From a virus, in IMG/VR virus record IMGVR_UViG_3300035670_011224, positions 1 through 64,000 of that record: a stretch of 64,000 bases of DNA; one strand, given 5' to 3'. The position numbers and the translations under genes are program-made. Under the pieces are notes generated by a model, which did no database searches, was not told the DNA's origin, and was given only the letters and a program-made list of their open reading frames with translations. Positions 19,481 through 30,600 of this stretch are shown here, one piece after another (within the stretch, counting starts at the first letter, position 1; every line of letters begins with the position of its first letter).

Positions 19481-22400
19481 TATCATCATAATTTAAAAAC
19501 TAATATCGCTGGCATATTACCGAATCAATTATATAATTTTGTTGTAGAGGCAATCAATAGCAATTGGCCTGTTAGAACTTTTCCAGCAAGTGGATCGATT
19601 TCTTCTTTAACAAACACCGCAACTATCAATACCGATATTTATTTTTGCGAAGATCTTAACTGTTCAAATTATGATGTTTATAACTCTGGTACTTATCAAA
19701 TTGGTTATGATCCATTTGCAGATATTAGATTACGTATAACGTCTGATGCTTTAAGCGTTCCAATATATACAAATGTTACTAAAGTAATCTGTTCTGGATG
19801 TGCGGCTATCCCAACAATATCTCCACAATTAAGCTGGTTTGAACTTAAAGGTACCAACGAATCAACAATCAATGTAGATATTTCTGGACTAAAACCATAT
19901 ACAACTTATTCGTATAGATTTTTAGATATTGGATCTAATTATCCTATAGATTTACAATTAGTATCCGGTACTTTTACCACATCAAATAATAAATCATACT
20001 CACTAAGAACAGACTTCGCATTTTGCGGATATGAAGATTGTGACAATGTGGTGATAGGATCCGGATATTCTAATAAAATTGGACAAGAGCAATGTGATAA
20101 ATATTATACTAATCTTCAAATATCTTTAGATAGTTCATATTTTATTGAACCTATCATAGGACCTAAGATAACTGTTGAATGCGACAATTGTTTACCAAAA
20201 CCTGTAATAACTTTACCGGATAGTATAGATCTAGACTCTATTACTTTGAATAACTTTAATTTGATTACCAATATTACTGGTTTAAAACCAAACAGTCGTT
20301 ATGATTATAGTTTTCAACACATGGGTGGTAACCATTCTGTATTACTGGACAATGTGTCGGGATATTTTAACACAGACTCTGCCGGAACCGATATTGATCT
20401 TATTACACCTATGATCATGTGTGAAAGCTCAGGATTGTGTGGATCGACCAATGTGTTAGGAACTATTCAAAATGGAGATTGTGATAAAAACAAAAATGTA
20501 AAACTAAGACTTAAATTAGATTCTGATTGTTTAGACTATAGTATATATAGTAGTATAATAACAGTAAATTGTGATAATTGTTTACCTATACCAAATTTGG
20601 TTGTTCCAACATCTAAGATTTCTTTACTCGGAGTTGGAGACGAACCAAATATTTATAACTCTAGTATTAATATCAATAATTTAAAACCATATTCCACATA
20701 TTCTTTTGAAATAGTTGATTTCAAAAGTAATCACTTAATAGGATTCGAACAATTATCTGGCTCTTTTACTACCAATAACGAAACAACCCATACTCTAAAT
20801 AATTCGATTATTTTCTGTGAAAGTAGTGGCTATTGCAATAATTATCAAACTACTGGCACAATAAATAGTGATAGATTTGCAAATATTCTTAATACATCAT
20901 TTAGAGTAAAATTAAACTCAACATGTTTACCAGCTCCTGTATATAGTGATCCTGTTCTTATCGATTGCGAATATTGTTTGCCATATATAGATATTGATAT
21001 TCCATCAGAAGTTACTTTAACACAAGCTAGTGGTAATATATACTCATTAAATGTACCAATTAGTCCACTCAAACCATATTCTGATTATGAATATTCTATT
21101 AAAAATATAACAACAAATCATATGATAGGTTTTGAATCATTATCAGGATCTTTTAATACAGAAAATAGTGAGGCTTTTAACCTTACCAACAAGGTGGTGT
21201 TTTGCGAAAGTAGTGGCTACTGCAATAGTTATGTAAAAACCGGATCAATGAATAGTGATTCATGTAATAATAAATTAAACGCATCTTTTAAGATAGAATT
21301 AAACAATGATAATCTTTATTCGCCAGTATTAAGTAGATTAATTAAAATTAATTGTGATAACTGTATTCCTCAAATCAATATACAAACACCAAGTAAAGCC
21401 ACATTAACTTCTACGAATATTTATCCTATGAATATAGTTTTAACAAACCTAAAACCATATTCGGAATACTCTTACTCTTTTGAAAACATTAAGAGTAATC
21501 ACCTTGTGGGATTAAAAGAGCTGAGTGGCGTTATTAAAACCAAAACTAATACTACCGCAAATATTAGTAATTCCTTAGTATTTTGTGAAAGCAGTGGTTA
21601 TTGCAATACCTATTATACTAGTGGATCGATTAATAGTAATGCTTGTAATAATTTACTATCTACGAGTTTGCAAGTTAAAATAAATAGTTCTTGTTTATCT
21701 AGTCCGGTTATTAGTGATATTGTGGAGGTTGATTGTAACAATTGTATCCCAATACTTGGTGCTTCGTTACCATCAACTACTGTTAATTTAACATCAACTA
21801 ATCTAGTATCCATCACAGGCACAGTTTCAGGATTAAGGCCGCTTCAATCTTATGATTATTATTTTACTGGAGATAATAATTGGCCAATTTTATTAGATAA
21901 TATTTCTGGTTCTTTTGTTGCAAAAACATCAACAGAAAATATAGTATCTAAAGTATTATTCTGCTATCCATCGGGCAATTGCTCTAATGAAAATGGTCTT
22001 CTACCATACTCCCTCAGCTCTGCTGCTCAAAAAATCTTGAATAATAATGTGTTATTTGGTAAATTAAAATTGAATGTAAAATCTTCATCTTGCAATAGCA
22101 CAGTATATTCTAGTAATGTTAGCACCATTAATTGCAAAGACTGCTTACCTTGTGTAAGATACGCTGATGTACAAATTAGTGGATCTCCGGTTATAGCTCT
22201 TGACAATAATTGTTGTATTGGTCAAAAATTACTTAGTGTTAATGTTACAAACGCTGTACCGTCCGAGAAATATATATATTCCTTTAGTTCAACATCAGGA
22301 GTTGGTGTTAATCTATTACAGTTTAATCCTCAAACTGGCGAAATGTATTTTGGTAGCGGCGGAGCCGGAACAATTAATAGTATATGTGCAATAGACCTAA

Positions 22401-22504
22401 TTGATTATACTCAAACATTAATTAATTTTGAATTGACACATACTAATACCAACTTTAAAGTTTATGATAGCATAGGATTAGTATGCAACACAGGATCATG
22501 TTAA
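19478..22504 (+). CDS. Ig-like Cys-module protein D (eight modules)
   Basis: 1008 residues, eight modules of about 120-130 residues, the last divergent. Recurrent landmarks are GLKPYxxYxYxF, then NWP or NHxxGFExLSGSF, then FCESSGYCN, then a D-x-C-L-x-x-P turn, then CDNCLP. Modules 4-6 are most alike (HLIGFEQLSGSF, HMIGFESLSGSF, HLVGLKELSGVI), suggesting recent internal duplication. The protein begins at the second strand (MYHHNLKTNIAGILPNQ) and ends at CNTGSC, the terminal C-x-x-C equivalent. Likely an elongated virion surface fibre or stalk. No enzymatic motif is visible. Confidence 0.65.
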   Translation: MYHHNLKTNIAGILPNQLYNFVVEAINSNWPVRTFPASGSISSLTNTATINTDIYFCEDLNCSNYDVYNSGTYQIGYDPFADIRLRITSDALSVPIYTNVTKVICSGCAAIPTISPQLSWFELKGTNESTINVDISGLKPYTTYSYRFLDIGSNYPIDLQLVSGTFTTSNNKSYSLRTDFAFCGYEDCDNVVIGSGYSNKIGQEQCDKYYTNLQISLDSSYFIEPIIGPKITVECDNCLPKPVITLPDSIDLDSITLNNFNLITNITGLKPNSRYDYSFQHMGGNHSVLLDNVSGYFNTDSAGTDIDLITPMIMCESSGLCGSTNVLGTIQNGDCDKNKNVKLRLKLDSDCLDYSIYSSIITVNCDNCLPIPNLVVPTSKISLLGVGDEPNIYNSSININNLKPYSTYSFEIVDFKSNHLIGFEQLSGSFTTNNETTHTLNNSIIFCESSGYCNNYQTTGTINSDRFANILNTSFRVKLNSTCLPAPVYSDPVLIDCEYCLPYIDIDIPSEVTLTQASGNIYSLNVPISPLKPYSDYEYSIKNITTNHMIGFESLSGSFNTENSEAFNLTNKVVFCESSGYCNSYVKTGSMNSDSCNNKLNASFKIELNNDNLYSPVLSRLIKINCDNCIPQINIQTPSKATLTSTNIYPMNIVLTNLKPYSEYSYSFENIKSNHLVGLKELSGVIKTKTNTTANISNSLVFCESSGYCNTYYTSGSINSNACNNLLSTSLQVKINSSCLSSPVISDIVEVDCNNCIPILGASLPSTTVNLTSTNLVSITGTVSGLRPLQSYDYYFTGDNNWPILLDNISGSFVAKTSTENIVSKVLFCYPSGNCSNENGLLPYSLSSAAQKILNNNVLFGKLKLNVKSSSCNSTVYSSNVSTINCKDCLPCVRYADVQISGSPVIALDNNCCIGQKLLSVNVTNAVPSEKYIYSFSSTSGVGVNLLQFNPQTGEMYFGSGGAGTINSICAIDLIDYTQTLINFELTHTNTNFKVYDSIGLVCNTGSC

Positions 22505-22537
22505 TACATTTTTTGGTAAAGGATAAAATATAAATAT

Positions 22538-25411
22538 ATGAGCAATCCAGTATACACAACAGATATTATCAAAGCGCAATTACAAAACTTAATAGTTTGT
22601 CACAACTACAAAGTGTCTTATACTTTGCATTATACGAATAAAAATTTGGAAGCATATCTTGATAAAAATACTTTAGAGTTTAGAGCAAATAATACTATTC
22701 AGAATGTTTTTGTTGTGCTAACCAAAGATATTAGAATTAACGGAGTTTTATTAGAAATTAAAGCTGTGGATTTAGATAATGAATCCACTCTTGTTCATAG
22801 TAGTTTTGTGGTTTGCGATAATTTTGATAGTTGCGAACCAGCATATCCTAGTCCAACACCAACACCATCCGTAACAGTTACTCCTACTGTTACTCCTACT
22901 GTTACTCCAAGCTTTACTCCAACTGCTACAACAACGCCAAGTATTACTCCTAGTATAACACCAACAACTACTGTTACGCCCACAAATACTCCAACACAAA
23001 CAAGCACTCCAACAAATACTCCAACACAAACAGGTACTCCCACAAATACTCCAACACAAACAAGCACTCCCACGAATACTCCAACACAAACAAGTACTCC
23101 CACGAATACTCCAACACAAACAGGAACTCCTACTGTTACGCCCACAAATACTCCAACACAAACAAGCACTCCCACGAATACTCCAACACAAACAAGTACT
23201 CCCACGAATACTCCAACACAAACAGGAACTCCTACTGTTACGCCCACACATAGTCCAACACAAACAAGTACTCCCACAACTACCCCAACACAAACAAGTA
23301 CTCCCACAACCACCCCAACACAAACAAGTACTCCCACAAATACTCCAACACAAACAGGAACTCCTACTGTTACTACAACACAAACAAGAACTTCTACTGT
23401 TACTCCAACACAAACAAGAACTTCTACTGTTACTCCAACTCCAACAGTAACTCCTACTGTTACTCAGCCATCTACTGATTTTACAGCTGAATATATGTCA
23501 GATAGAAATATGACTATTAAATTTAATACTAGTAGTAATGGTATAGTAGATTTTGGTGATGGTGATGTTAGAGTTTTTAGTAATAATAGTAATTTTATCA
23601 AAAATGCTACGGGATGGACATACCTCGCGGAGCAACTAGGTAATATAACTTCGATTTCCTGTAATAATGATGGAACCAAGCTTGTAGCAGCAGCAAACAA
23701 TAATCGGCTTTATACCAGCACTGATAGCGGAGTTTCTTGGATAACACGAGGAGACAATAGAAATTGGAGTAGTGTGGCTAGTAGTGCGGATGGAACTAAG
23801 CTTGTAGCAGTAGCTGATCGGATTTATACCAGCACTGATAGCGGAGTTTCTTGGACAGCACGAGACAGCATCAGAGCTTGGAGTAGTGTGGCTAGTAGTG
23901 CGGATGGAACTAAGCTTGTAGCAGTAGCAAACAATGATCTGATTTATACCAGCACTGATAGCGGAGTTTCTTGGACAGCACGAGACAGCATCAGAGCTTG
24001 GAGTAGTGTGGCTAGTAGTGCGGATGGAACTAAGCTTGTAGCAGTAGCTGATCGGATTTATACCAGCACTGATAGCGGAGTTTCTTGGACAGCACGAGAC
24101 ATCTTCAGAACTTGGAGGCGTGTTGCTAGTAGTGCGGATGGAACTAAGCTTGCAGCGATTTCGATTACAAGTAATGATTCGTATATTTATATTAGCACGG
24201 ATAGCGGAATAACTTGGACGGTATCCGATCCTCCAACAGGTAATTATTATTGGAGCGATATTGCTATTAATGATAATAAGATTGTGGTCGCGAATGCTAA
24301 TGGTTACATTTATAGTAGTAATAATTTTGGAAAAACATGGTTCCAGCGAAACACAGTAACGGGGTCTGACATTGTTGCATACAGTGGTAATGGCTCTAAG
24401 ATTTTTGCAGGATACTATCAATCCAGTCCGGCCTCTACAAAGATATGGACTATTAGTAATAAAATATTAAACGTTAGTAGTGCAGCTAATAGAATATTTT
24501 TTACTAGCCAGAATAACTTCAATAATGTATTAATTTCAGTATCTAATTGGGGGCTTTTAACAAATATTGATGATATGTTTAGTAACAACATATATGGAGA
24601 CGATAGTTTATGCTGCTTTCCAAGTAATTGGAATAATATTACAAGTGCCGTCCGCGCTTTTGCCTACTGTAATGGCCTAGATGATATTACTATTAATGGT
24701 AATGTCTTAACTACTTTAGAGCAAGGTTTTATAAATGCTAGGCTCGGAAATATTGTTATTAATTCTAATACCTTAATTAATCTATCTTCCGGTTTTCAAT
24801 CAGCTATTGCTAGAGATATTACTATCAACAGTAGCAGTTTAAATAATTTAACATCTGGTTTTCAGTCGTGTTCTGCTAGAAACATTAGTATAAATACAAA
24901 TAATTTATCTGTTCTTAATTCATCGTTCACCGCAACAGTTGCGACAAATGTGAGTATTAATAGCATTAATCTAAATAATATTTCTTCGGCTTTTGCTAAC
25001 TCAACTATTAATAATGTAAATATTTATGCTCCAGCATTAAGTAATTGTAGTAATGCGTTTCAAGGTTCATCTATTGCTACTTTTACTATTACTAGCTCTA
25101 CCAGTTCTATTAAAACTTTAAATGGTATGTTTGATGGTTGTAGTAATCTAAATGGTGATTTTACAGGCTTTAGTTTATCTGGAATAACTAGTAATAATCT
25201 AAATACTTTTATGAGAGGAGTAACTTTAAGCAATGCTAATTATAACAGAACTTTGGTTTATTGGGATAATAATAAAGGTAATTATCCTTTTAATAATATA
25301 AATATACATATGGGGAACAGCAAACTAGACACAACTAGTGGAGGGGCTAATGGCATAATAGCTAAATTGAATTTATTAAATTATGGCTGGACTATTATTG
25401 ATGGATCATAA
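22538..25411 (+). CDS. Chimeric adhesin: Thr/Pro stalk, beta-propeller repeats, BspA-like repeats
   Basis: 957 residues in four parts. Residues 1-~100 resemble a divergent Ig-like module (VVCDNFDSC). Residues ~103-310 are a low-complexity stalk of [10 protein letters not shown]-type units. Residues ~355-640 hold BNR/Ycf48-like propeller repeats of 38-40 residues ([27 protein letters not shown]); the short S-D-S-G-x-S/T-W core is the Asp-box pattern of sialidase-like propellers. Residues ~655-950 hold short repeats ([16 protein letters not shown]-like, then [12 protein letters not shown]) resembling BspA/DUF285 leucine-rich surface proteins. Likely a receptor-binding or carbohydrate-binding fibre. 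The repeats are nearly identical at DNA level, suggesting active expansion and contraction. Confidence 0.75.
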   Translation: MSNPVYTTDIIKAQLQNLIVCHNYKVSYTLHYTNKNLEAYLDKNTLEFRANNTIQNVFVVLTKDIRINGVLLEIKAVDLDNESTLVHSSFVVCDNFDSCEPAYPSPTPTPSVTVTPTVTPTVTPSFTPTATTTPSITPSITPTTTVTPTNTPTQTSTPTNTPTQTGTPTNTPTQTSTPTNTPTQTSTPTNTPTQTGTPTVTPTNTPTQTSTPTNTPTQTSTPTNTPTQTGTPTVTPTHSPTQTSTPTTTPTQTSTPTTTPTQTSTPTNTPTQTGTPTVTTTQTRTSTVTPTQTRTSTVTPTPTVTPTVTQPSTDFTAEYMSDRNMTIKFNTSSNGIVDFGDGDVRVFSNNSNFIKNATGWTYLAEQLGNITSISCNNDGTKLVAAANNNRLYTSTDSGVSWITRGDNRNWSSVASSADGTKLVAVADRIYTSTDSGVSWTARDSIRAWSSVASSADGTKLVAVANNDLIYTSTDSGVSWTARDSIRAWSSVASSADGTKLVAVADRIYTSTDSGVSWTARDIFRTWRRVASSADGTKLAAISITSNDSYIYISTDSGITWTVSDPPTGNYYWSDIAINDNKIVVANANGYIYSSNNFGKTWFQRNTVTGSDIVAYSGNGSKIFAGYYQSSPASTKIWTISNKILNVSSAANRIFFTSQNNFNNVLISVSNWGLLTNIDDMFSNNIYGDDSLCCFPSNWNNITSAVRAFAYCNGLDDITINGNVLTTLEQGFINARLGNIVINSNTLINLSSGFQSAIARDITINSSSLNNLTSGFQSCSARNISINTNNLSVLNSSFTATVATNVSINSINLNNISSAFANSTINNVNIYAPALSNCSNAFQGSSIATFTITSSTSSIKTLNGMFDGCSNLNGDFTGFSLSGITSNNLNTFMRGVTLSNANYNRTLVYWDNNKGNYPFNNINIHMGNSKLDTTSGGANGIIAKLNLLNYGWTIIDGS
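22976..23460 (+). repeat. Thr/Pro-rich 30-bp tandem repeats
   Basis: About fifteen units of a 30-base repeat of the form ACNCCAACACAAACAAGNAC (core), encoding [10 protein letters not shown], with some units extended by a TVTP or TVTPT insertion. Copies differ at a few positions (ACAAAT/ACGAAT/ACAACT). Flanking sequence (22845-22975) is the same composition but irregular. Confidence 0.9.
23640..24180 (+). repeat. Near-identical propeller repeats (114/120 bp)
   Basis: Tandem copies containing GCGGATGGAACTAAGCTTG and TTTATACCAGCACTGATAGC. Two central copies are identical over most of their length and differ by a six-base insertion (AACAATGATCTG versus GATCGG context). Outer copies are more diverged, as expected for expansion from the middle. 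Confidence 0.9.
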
Positions 25412-25425
25412 TGGAGAATAATATA

Positions 25426-25674
25426 ATGTCTATAACTACTACTAATTTTTTAAATCATATTGACTACAATAAAAATGGTAAAGTATTAATTTTTTATTAT
25501 CATGGTAATTTTTTTAAAGTTTTACCAGATGATGCTATAGATCTTGTTGAATATGCCAATAAAAATTTATTGAGTGGTATGAAATATAAAATTTTTGATA
25601 ATTATAATAGTATAAAGATTTTAAATATAGATGAATTAAAACTACTGTTTGAAGATGCGAACATAGTACCATAG
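25426..25674 (+). CDS. Small protein of unknown function
   Basis: 82 residues from the ATG at 25426. An earlier in-frame ATG at 25411 overlaps the previous stop (TAATG), but GGAG at 25412-25415 sits at the right distance only for the ATG at 25426, so that start is preferred. The sequence (NGKVLIFYYHGNFFKVLPDDA, VEYANKNLLSG) is alpha/beta with no family I recognise. Its position between an adhesin and the tail-tip genes suggests an assembly or virion role, which is a guess from context. Confidence 0.5.
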   Translation: MSITTTNFLNHIDYNKNGKVLIFYYHGNFFKVLPDDAIDLVEYANKNLLSGMKYKIFDNYNSIKILNIDELKLLFEDANIVP

Positions 25675-25702
25675 TTACTATTTAGGATTTTAAAGTACAG
25701 AT

Positions 25703-27667
25703 ATGATTTATAATCAATTAAATTTACAGGATAACAATTTTACTAATCAAAGTATTGGTAGTAATCCAAAAATAATTATTGAATATAATGGAACAGATAT
25801 TCATAGCATAACTGGGCCAGTTCCTGTTGTGGATATTGGATATAGTTTTAATAATAATGGTAATGATCTGGCTGAGAGCGTAACCACAAGCATTAATCTT
25901 GTGGGCAAAATTTTAAGACGTCCAGACAATGGTGATTTACCAGGAGTAAATCCAAATGCTGCTATGCCAGGATTTAGTGGAATAATAGCTGGCGTTAGCG
26001 GATTAAGAAATCTTTTTACACAAGAACCTTACGGAGTTCTTAAATTTAAGTGTGATGGTACAGTATTGCACGAAGTAAGTGGATTAAGGGTGCGAGATAT
26101 ACAAATTAGTAACACAGAAGATAATTGGGTACAAACAGCAGATTATACTATTAATTTAGAAGGATCTCAAAGATTATGGTCAGGAGATCCAGTAGAAGCA
26201 TTTGTTACAGAAAGACAGGACAGTTGGAGCATAGAGCCGCTGGACGATGCTGTATTTACAGATTTTAATAGAAACGTACTTGGTAAATATGAATATAGTA
26301 ATCCAAAAATCAATAGATTGTCATCATCAAATACTCCGCTTATCGAAACTAATGCTCTAAAAATTTTAAATATTCCACAGTTCAGAATAACTCGTAGATT
26401 ATCAGCTAAAGGATCGGTTAGACCAAACGATCCGAGCGGAAGAATATCCAGATCAGAATTATATAATGAAAATACAAAACCCTATGTTTTTGCTAAAGCA
26501 TGGGTTGAATATATGTCCAAAAAAGGATTTCAAACATCCGATACGACCAATAATAGCTCTCCGTATTTTAAATCACCATTTGATCAAAATTTATTTGCTT
26601 TTAATCATAATAGAACTGTTAATATTGATATTTTTAATGGAACATACGAAGTTAATGATACTTGGCTAGCTATGCCTAGTGGGGTACCGTACACAGAAAC
26701 ATATACATTAGAAACATCAACAGGAGAAGATTATATTAGAACAGTAAGGGTTGCTGGCAATATTGCTGGTTTATCAATATCTAATCAAGGATTAATGACG
26801 GATAGCGGAGTATTACCGAGCGGAACAGGCAATGGTGGAGATATTGATTCACAACTAAAATTAAATACATATATGGTAAATGGACAGACTAATGCTCAAG
26901 CTTATAATACTTTAGATATGACAACACCTAGCACAACAGCATTTCCACCCTCTCAATCTATTGCTAATAATAAATATCAAAATGCTCTTAATGCCTGGCT
27001 AAACCATATTAAACCAATGTTATATAGAAGAGCTTGTTTAGCAGTAAATAGCGAAGATAGAACATTAAATTATACGCCTGCATATACTACTACGCCACCA
27101 ACAGCTCCTAATAATCCTATATATAGTAGAGAAACATTACTGAGCACCATACCAATTGGTACTAGTGAAGGTCATGATCCACGAAAAGGAACCATCAACT
27201 ATAGTTATGAATATACAACCAGATTAACTATTATAAGCGGTGTTATTAGTGAAAATATTAGTATTAGTTATGACAATCCTGTCGATAATACTAGCGAGCT
27301 ACAAATTATTGGTCGAGCATTAGGTCCCATAATACAAAGAACAGGCAGATCAACACCTAAAAAAACCATAAGCGTTGAAATCGGTATTCCGCCGGTAACA
27401 TCAGTACTCCAATCGTCATTAAATCATCCATCATGCCCATTGCATAAAAATGGATATTTATTTAGCACAATTGAGCAGCTTATAGAGGCCCATAGACCAT
27501 ATTCTCCTAGTTCTTTTTTAAATGAACCACCATCAATGTCAATAAATGGTGTAGTATACACATCTAGCGATAGCGAACAATGGAGTCCCACAACAGGAAA
27601 ATATTCTCGTAATGTTAGTTGGACATATCAGCAAGCTAATATGGGTATCGATTTTAGGGATCATTAA
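25703..27667 (+). CDS. Tail-tip/baseplate structural protein
   Basis: 654 residues. The N-terminal part has the layout of a baseplate or tail-tip protein family seen in large phages: an opening strand pair (PVPVVDIGYSFNNNGNDLAES then SINLVGKIL), and later GVLKFKCDG ... GLRVRDIQISNTEDNWVQTADYTINLEG, where the NWVxxADYTIxLE element is the most recognisable. The C-terminal part is beta-rich with KKTISVEIGIPP and a final SWTYQQANMGIDF. No enzymatic motif. It lies two bases upstream of the probable hub gene, and the two probably act together in the tail tip. The family memory is by eye and unconfirmed. Confidence 0.55.
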   Translation: MIYNQLNLQDNNFTNQSIGSNPKIIIEYNGTDIHSITGPVPVVDIGYSFNNNGNDLAESVTTSINLVGKILRRPDNGDLPGVNPNAAMPGFSGIIAGVSGLRNLFTQEPYGVLKFKCDGTVLHEVSGLRVRDIQISNTEDNWVQTADYTINLEGSQRLWSGDPVEAFVTERQDSWSIEPLDDAVFTDFNRNVLGKYEYSNPKINRLSSSNTPLIETNALKILNIPQFRITRRLSAKGSVRPNDPSGRISRSELYNENTKPYVFAKAWVEYMSKKGFQTSDTTNNSSPYFKSPFDQNLFAFNHNRTVNIDIFNGTYEVNDTWLAMPSGVPYTETYTLETSTGEDYIRTVRVAGNIAGLSISNQGLMTDSGVLPSGTGNGGDIDSQLKLNTYMVNGQTNAQAYNTLDMTTPSTTAFPPSQSIANNKYQNALNAWLNHIKPMLYRRACLAVNSEDRTLNYTPAYTTTPPTAPNNPIYSRETLLSTIPIGTSEGHDPRKGTINYSYEYTTRLTIISGVISENISISYDNPVDNTSELQIIGRALGPIIQRTGRSTPKKTISVEIGIPPVTSVLQSSLNHPSCPLHKNGYLFSTIEQLIEAHRPYSPSSFLNEPPSMSINGVVYTSSDSEQWSPTTGKYSRNVSWTYQQANMGIDFRDH

Positions 27668-27669
27668 TT

Positions 27670-30600
27670 ATGAAAATTGTAGGACAAACATTATTTTTAG
27701 GAGCTAGTGTTAGTAGTTTTAGTAGTAACATTGGATGGGGTGGAACTAGTAGTTCTATTACCGTAGAATTAGTAGAAGATTTTCAACCTTTTGGAAAATT
27801 TCCTTTTAGAAAATTTAATCAAAATAAAACTGCTGATTATGGCGAATTGATTGTGGATGGAACTAATACTTTGCCGAGTGGTCATACCGCCACTCCAGGA
27901 CGATCAATAGGAGACGATGCTTATACCGTTCCTCATTATATTCCAAGCTCTTATTCTGATGATCATTATTATACTTGTGGTGGAGTGGATAGTTGTTATG
28001 TGGACGAACTAGGAAGACCATATAGTAGTAGTCCAACAAAAAAAGAAAAGAATGTTCCTGGTAAAATATTTTATGAATGGGTCAATGGTAAATTTGTTTC
28101 TAAGTATTGGTATGCAGAAGATCCTGGTTTTTTTGCTACTGGAACACGAATTAATCATAATGGCGCATACGTCCCTTCTTTGGGTCGCGGTGGATCAAGC
28201 TCTGATTTATTTATTTATGATATAATAAACACACCCGTTTATTTTAAATTCGATAATTTTGAATTTATAGGATTAGTAAAAAATTGGGAAAGAAATAATA
28301 GACCTGGTGGTATATCGTATACTGTTACTATAGAAAGTTTTGATGAGATATTAGATAATTGTCATGTTATTTTACAATCTTTCAATGGAGCTATTTTTAA
28401 TGTTAACTCCTCTGTTCTTCAAAGCATATTAGATGGTCTTGGAGATGCTGGAATAGCATCTACAACCAATCTACAACCAAACCAAATAGGAGGACCAGTT
28501 AATTTTCCATTAGCTAACACTGCGCCTGGTACTATTCCAAGATTTGATGAAAAAATAAAAAGAGGAAATTTACCGAATGTATTTAATGTATATGGATTTT
28601 TGGAAAGTATGGGCAATAGTGGTTTCGGAGGATCCAAATTAAATAGCGAGGGTTTAAAAGCAAGTGATATTATAGACGCATTACAAGCATTAACATCAAG
28701 CATTAATTTTAATAGTAGAACAACAGTATCTGATAAAGCATTTTCACCATTTGGTAGAATTATTACAAAAACAATATCTGATGCAAGAACCGGCTCTGTG
28801 GTGAATAGTCTTGGATCTTTTGGTATTATTGGACCAACAATACCACAAAGAACACAAGCGGATCCATCAACAGGCTATAATAGCTTTAGACTAGATTTGA
28901 GTAGTTTGCCAAGACCTCCGGATTTGTATAGAATTCAGGGAAATCCCAGTTTAAGCATATTGTCTTTGATTAGACAAATAACAGATGATACTGGAGTAGA
29001 TTTTTTATCAATAGTTGTTCCTGTACAAAATGGTGCTTATACAGACTTTATCATAAAAATTCTAACCGTTGATCGAAGAAACTATAATCCTCTTTATCAA
29101 ATACCAAATGTTATTTTAACTTTGGAGCGAAATAACTACGAGATAGAAAATAGTAGTTTTGGTCAAGAAAAAAATAATAATTTTACTCGTAAATTAATCT
29201 TTGGAGGAAATCAACAAAGACTATACCAAGTCAAAAATTATAGATTATCTTATCATCAAAATAATTTAGTATATAATCCTATTACTAAACAATTTATGAA
29301 TTTAAATTCTAATAATCCAAAAAATAGAATTAATAAAATTCGTAATCCTGATTTATCTTCTACTAGAAATAAAATCGTATCAGACTTTGTTCATCCGGTA
29401 GAAAGCCCGATCTTTTTAAGAGATGATAACGATGCAAATATCAGATTTACTTCTCCAATACCGGAGTGGGCAGATACAGAGCTAGGAAGAGCAGAGAATA
29501 TAGTACGAGGTAACTATAAACCAACAATTATTGACCCACAACCAACCACTCCTGTTACTGTACAAACCAGATTTGTATCCTTATCAAATGATGTAATTAG
29601 TCCATATTTTGGTTTAAAATCAGAAACTAGAGCGCCTATAGGAGATAATACTAACGAATTTAGATCGCCAAGACCAGTATTATTTGATACATGGACTCAC
29701 CAGATTACTGTATTATTTAGTTTAGATGAATTACCAATTTTATCAGTTGGCGAACCACTAAGTATATACAACCCTAATCTTTTTCCTCAACAATCAGGAG
29801 CAAATCAAACAGGAGGCGGTGTCCAAGGAGCATCTTCAGAGATAACAGCTGGTGGCACCCCACCAGTACCTCCCGCAACAGATTTTGGAGGTCCAGCATC
29901 TAGTGGTATTAATCCAACAAGAACCTTAAATTATACTTTTCCTGGTTTTACTATTAAAGAATCAGAATTTAGATGTCCAAATTTTGATAGTTATTTGACA
30001 TATTGTTTAGGTAAATCAAAGTATAGTAAGCCTGATTTGTTTGTAATGTTAGTTAACGCCTATAAAGCTAAAGGTCTTTTTACAACAGCTCCATCACCTA
30101 TGCCCTCTGTTGATACTGGAGGAGGCATTAGTGGTATCGATGGAAAACTAACCTCAAATAGTAGCACTTCTCAAAATGGTATTCCGTCAAGTCCAGTGCC
30201 GGGATTAAGAACAAAAATGGATATGAATTGGGATATATGGCTAAATCATAATTTTATTAAAGATTTACAAATAATATTTGCTTTTATTAAGAATATCGGT
30301 GATACATATTATGGTAAAAAATATGCTATTAAATCTCCTGCTTTGTATTCCTATAAGGATACTCAATATGCTAATATCCAATTGCCATCTACTGTTGGAA
30401 ATATTTCTGTGTTTCAAGGAAGCAATCAAATCTTTTATGACTATGAAATTGTTGACGGAGCATGGGAGGAGTATGGAAACTATATAGACGACAGTATTGT
30501 TTGTGGAGATCCCAACTGGCATGTGTTGAGAAACGAAGACGGTTTGATTCCAACAATTCTAGGCTATAATAATAGCTCTAATATTGATGATCTTACCAGA

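Noticed and set aside
22529-22536. TATAAATA before the adhesin gene, like a T4-type late promoter
   Set aside because: It abuts the start codon, leaving no room for a leader or ribosome site, and the genome is rich in TATA-like sequence. No consistent late-promoter motif was seen before other structural genes.
22772-23413. Long Cys/Ser/Trp-rich reading frame on the minus strand
   Set aside because: It is the antisense shadow of the Thr/Pro repeat: low-complexity DNA without stops in several frames. No ribosome site or independent motif.
22976-23460. CRISPR-like array
   Set aside because: The 30-bp units are directly contiguous, without unique spacers, and stay in frame in a protein; they are a coding tandem repeat.
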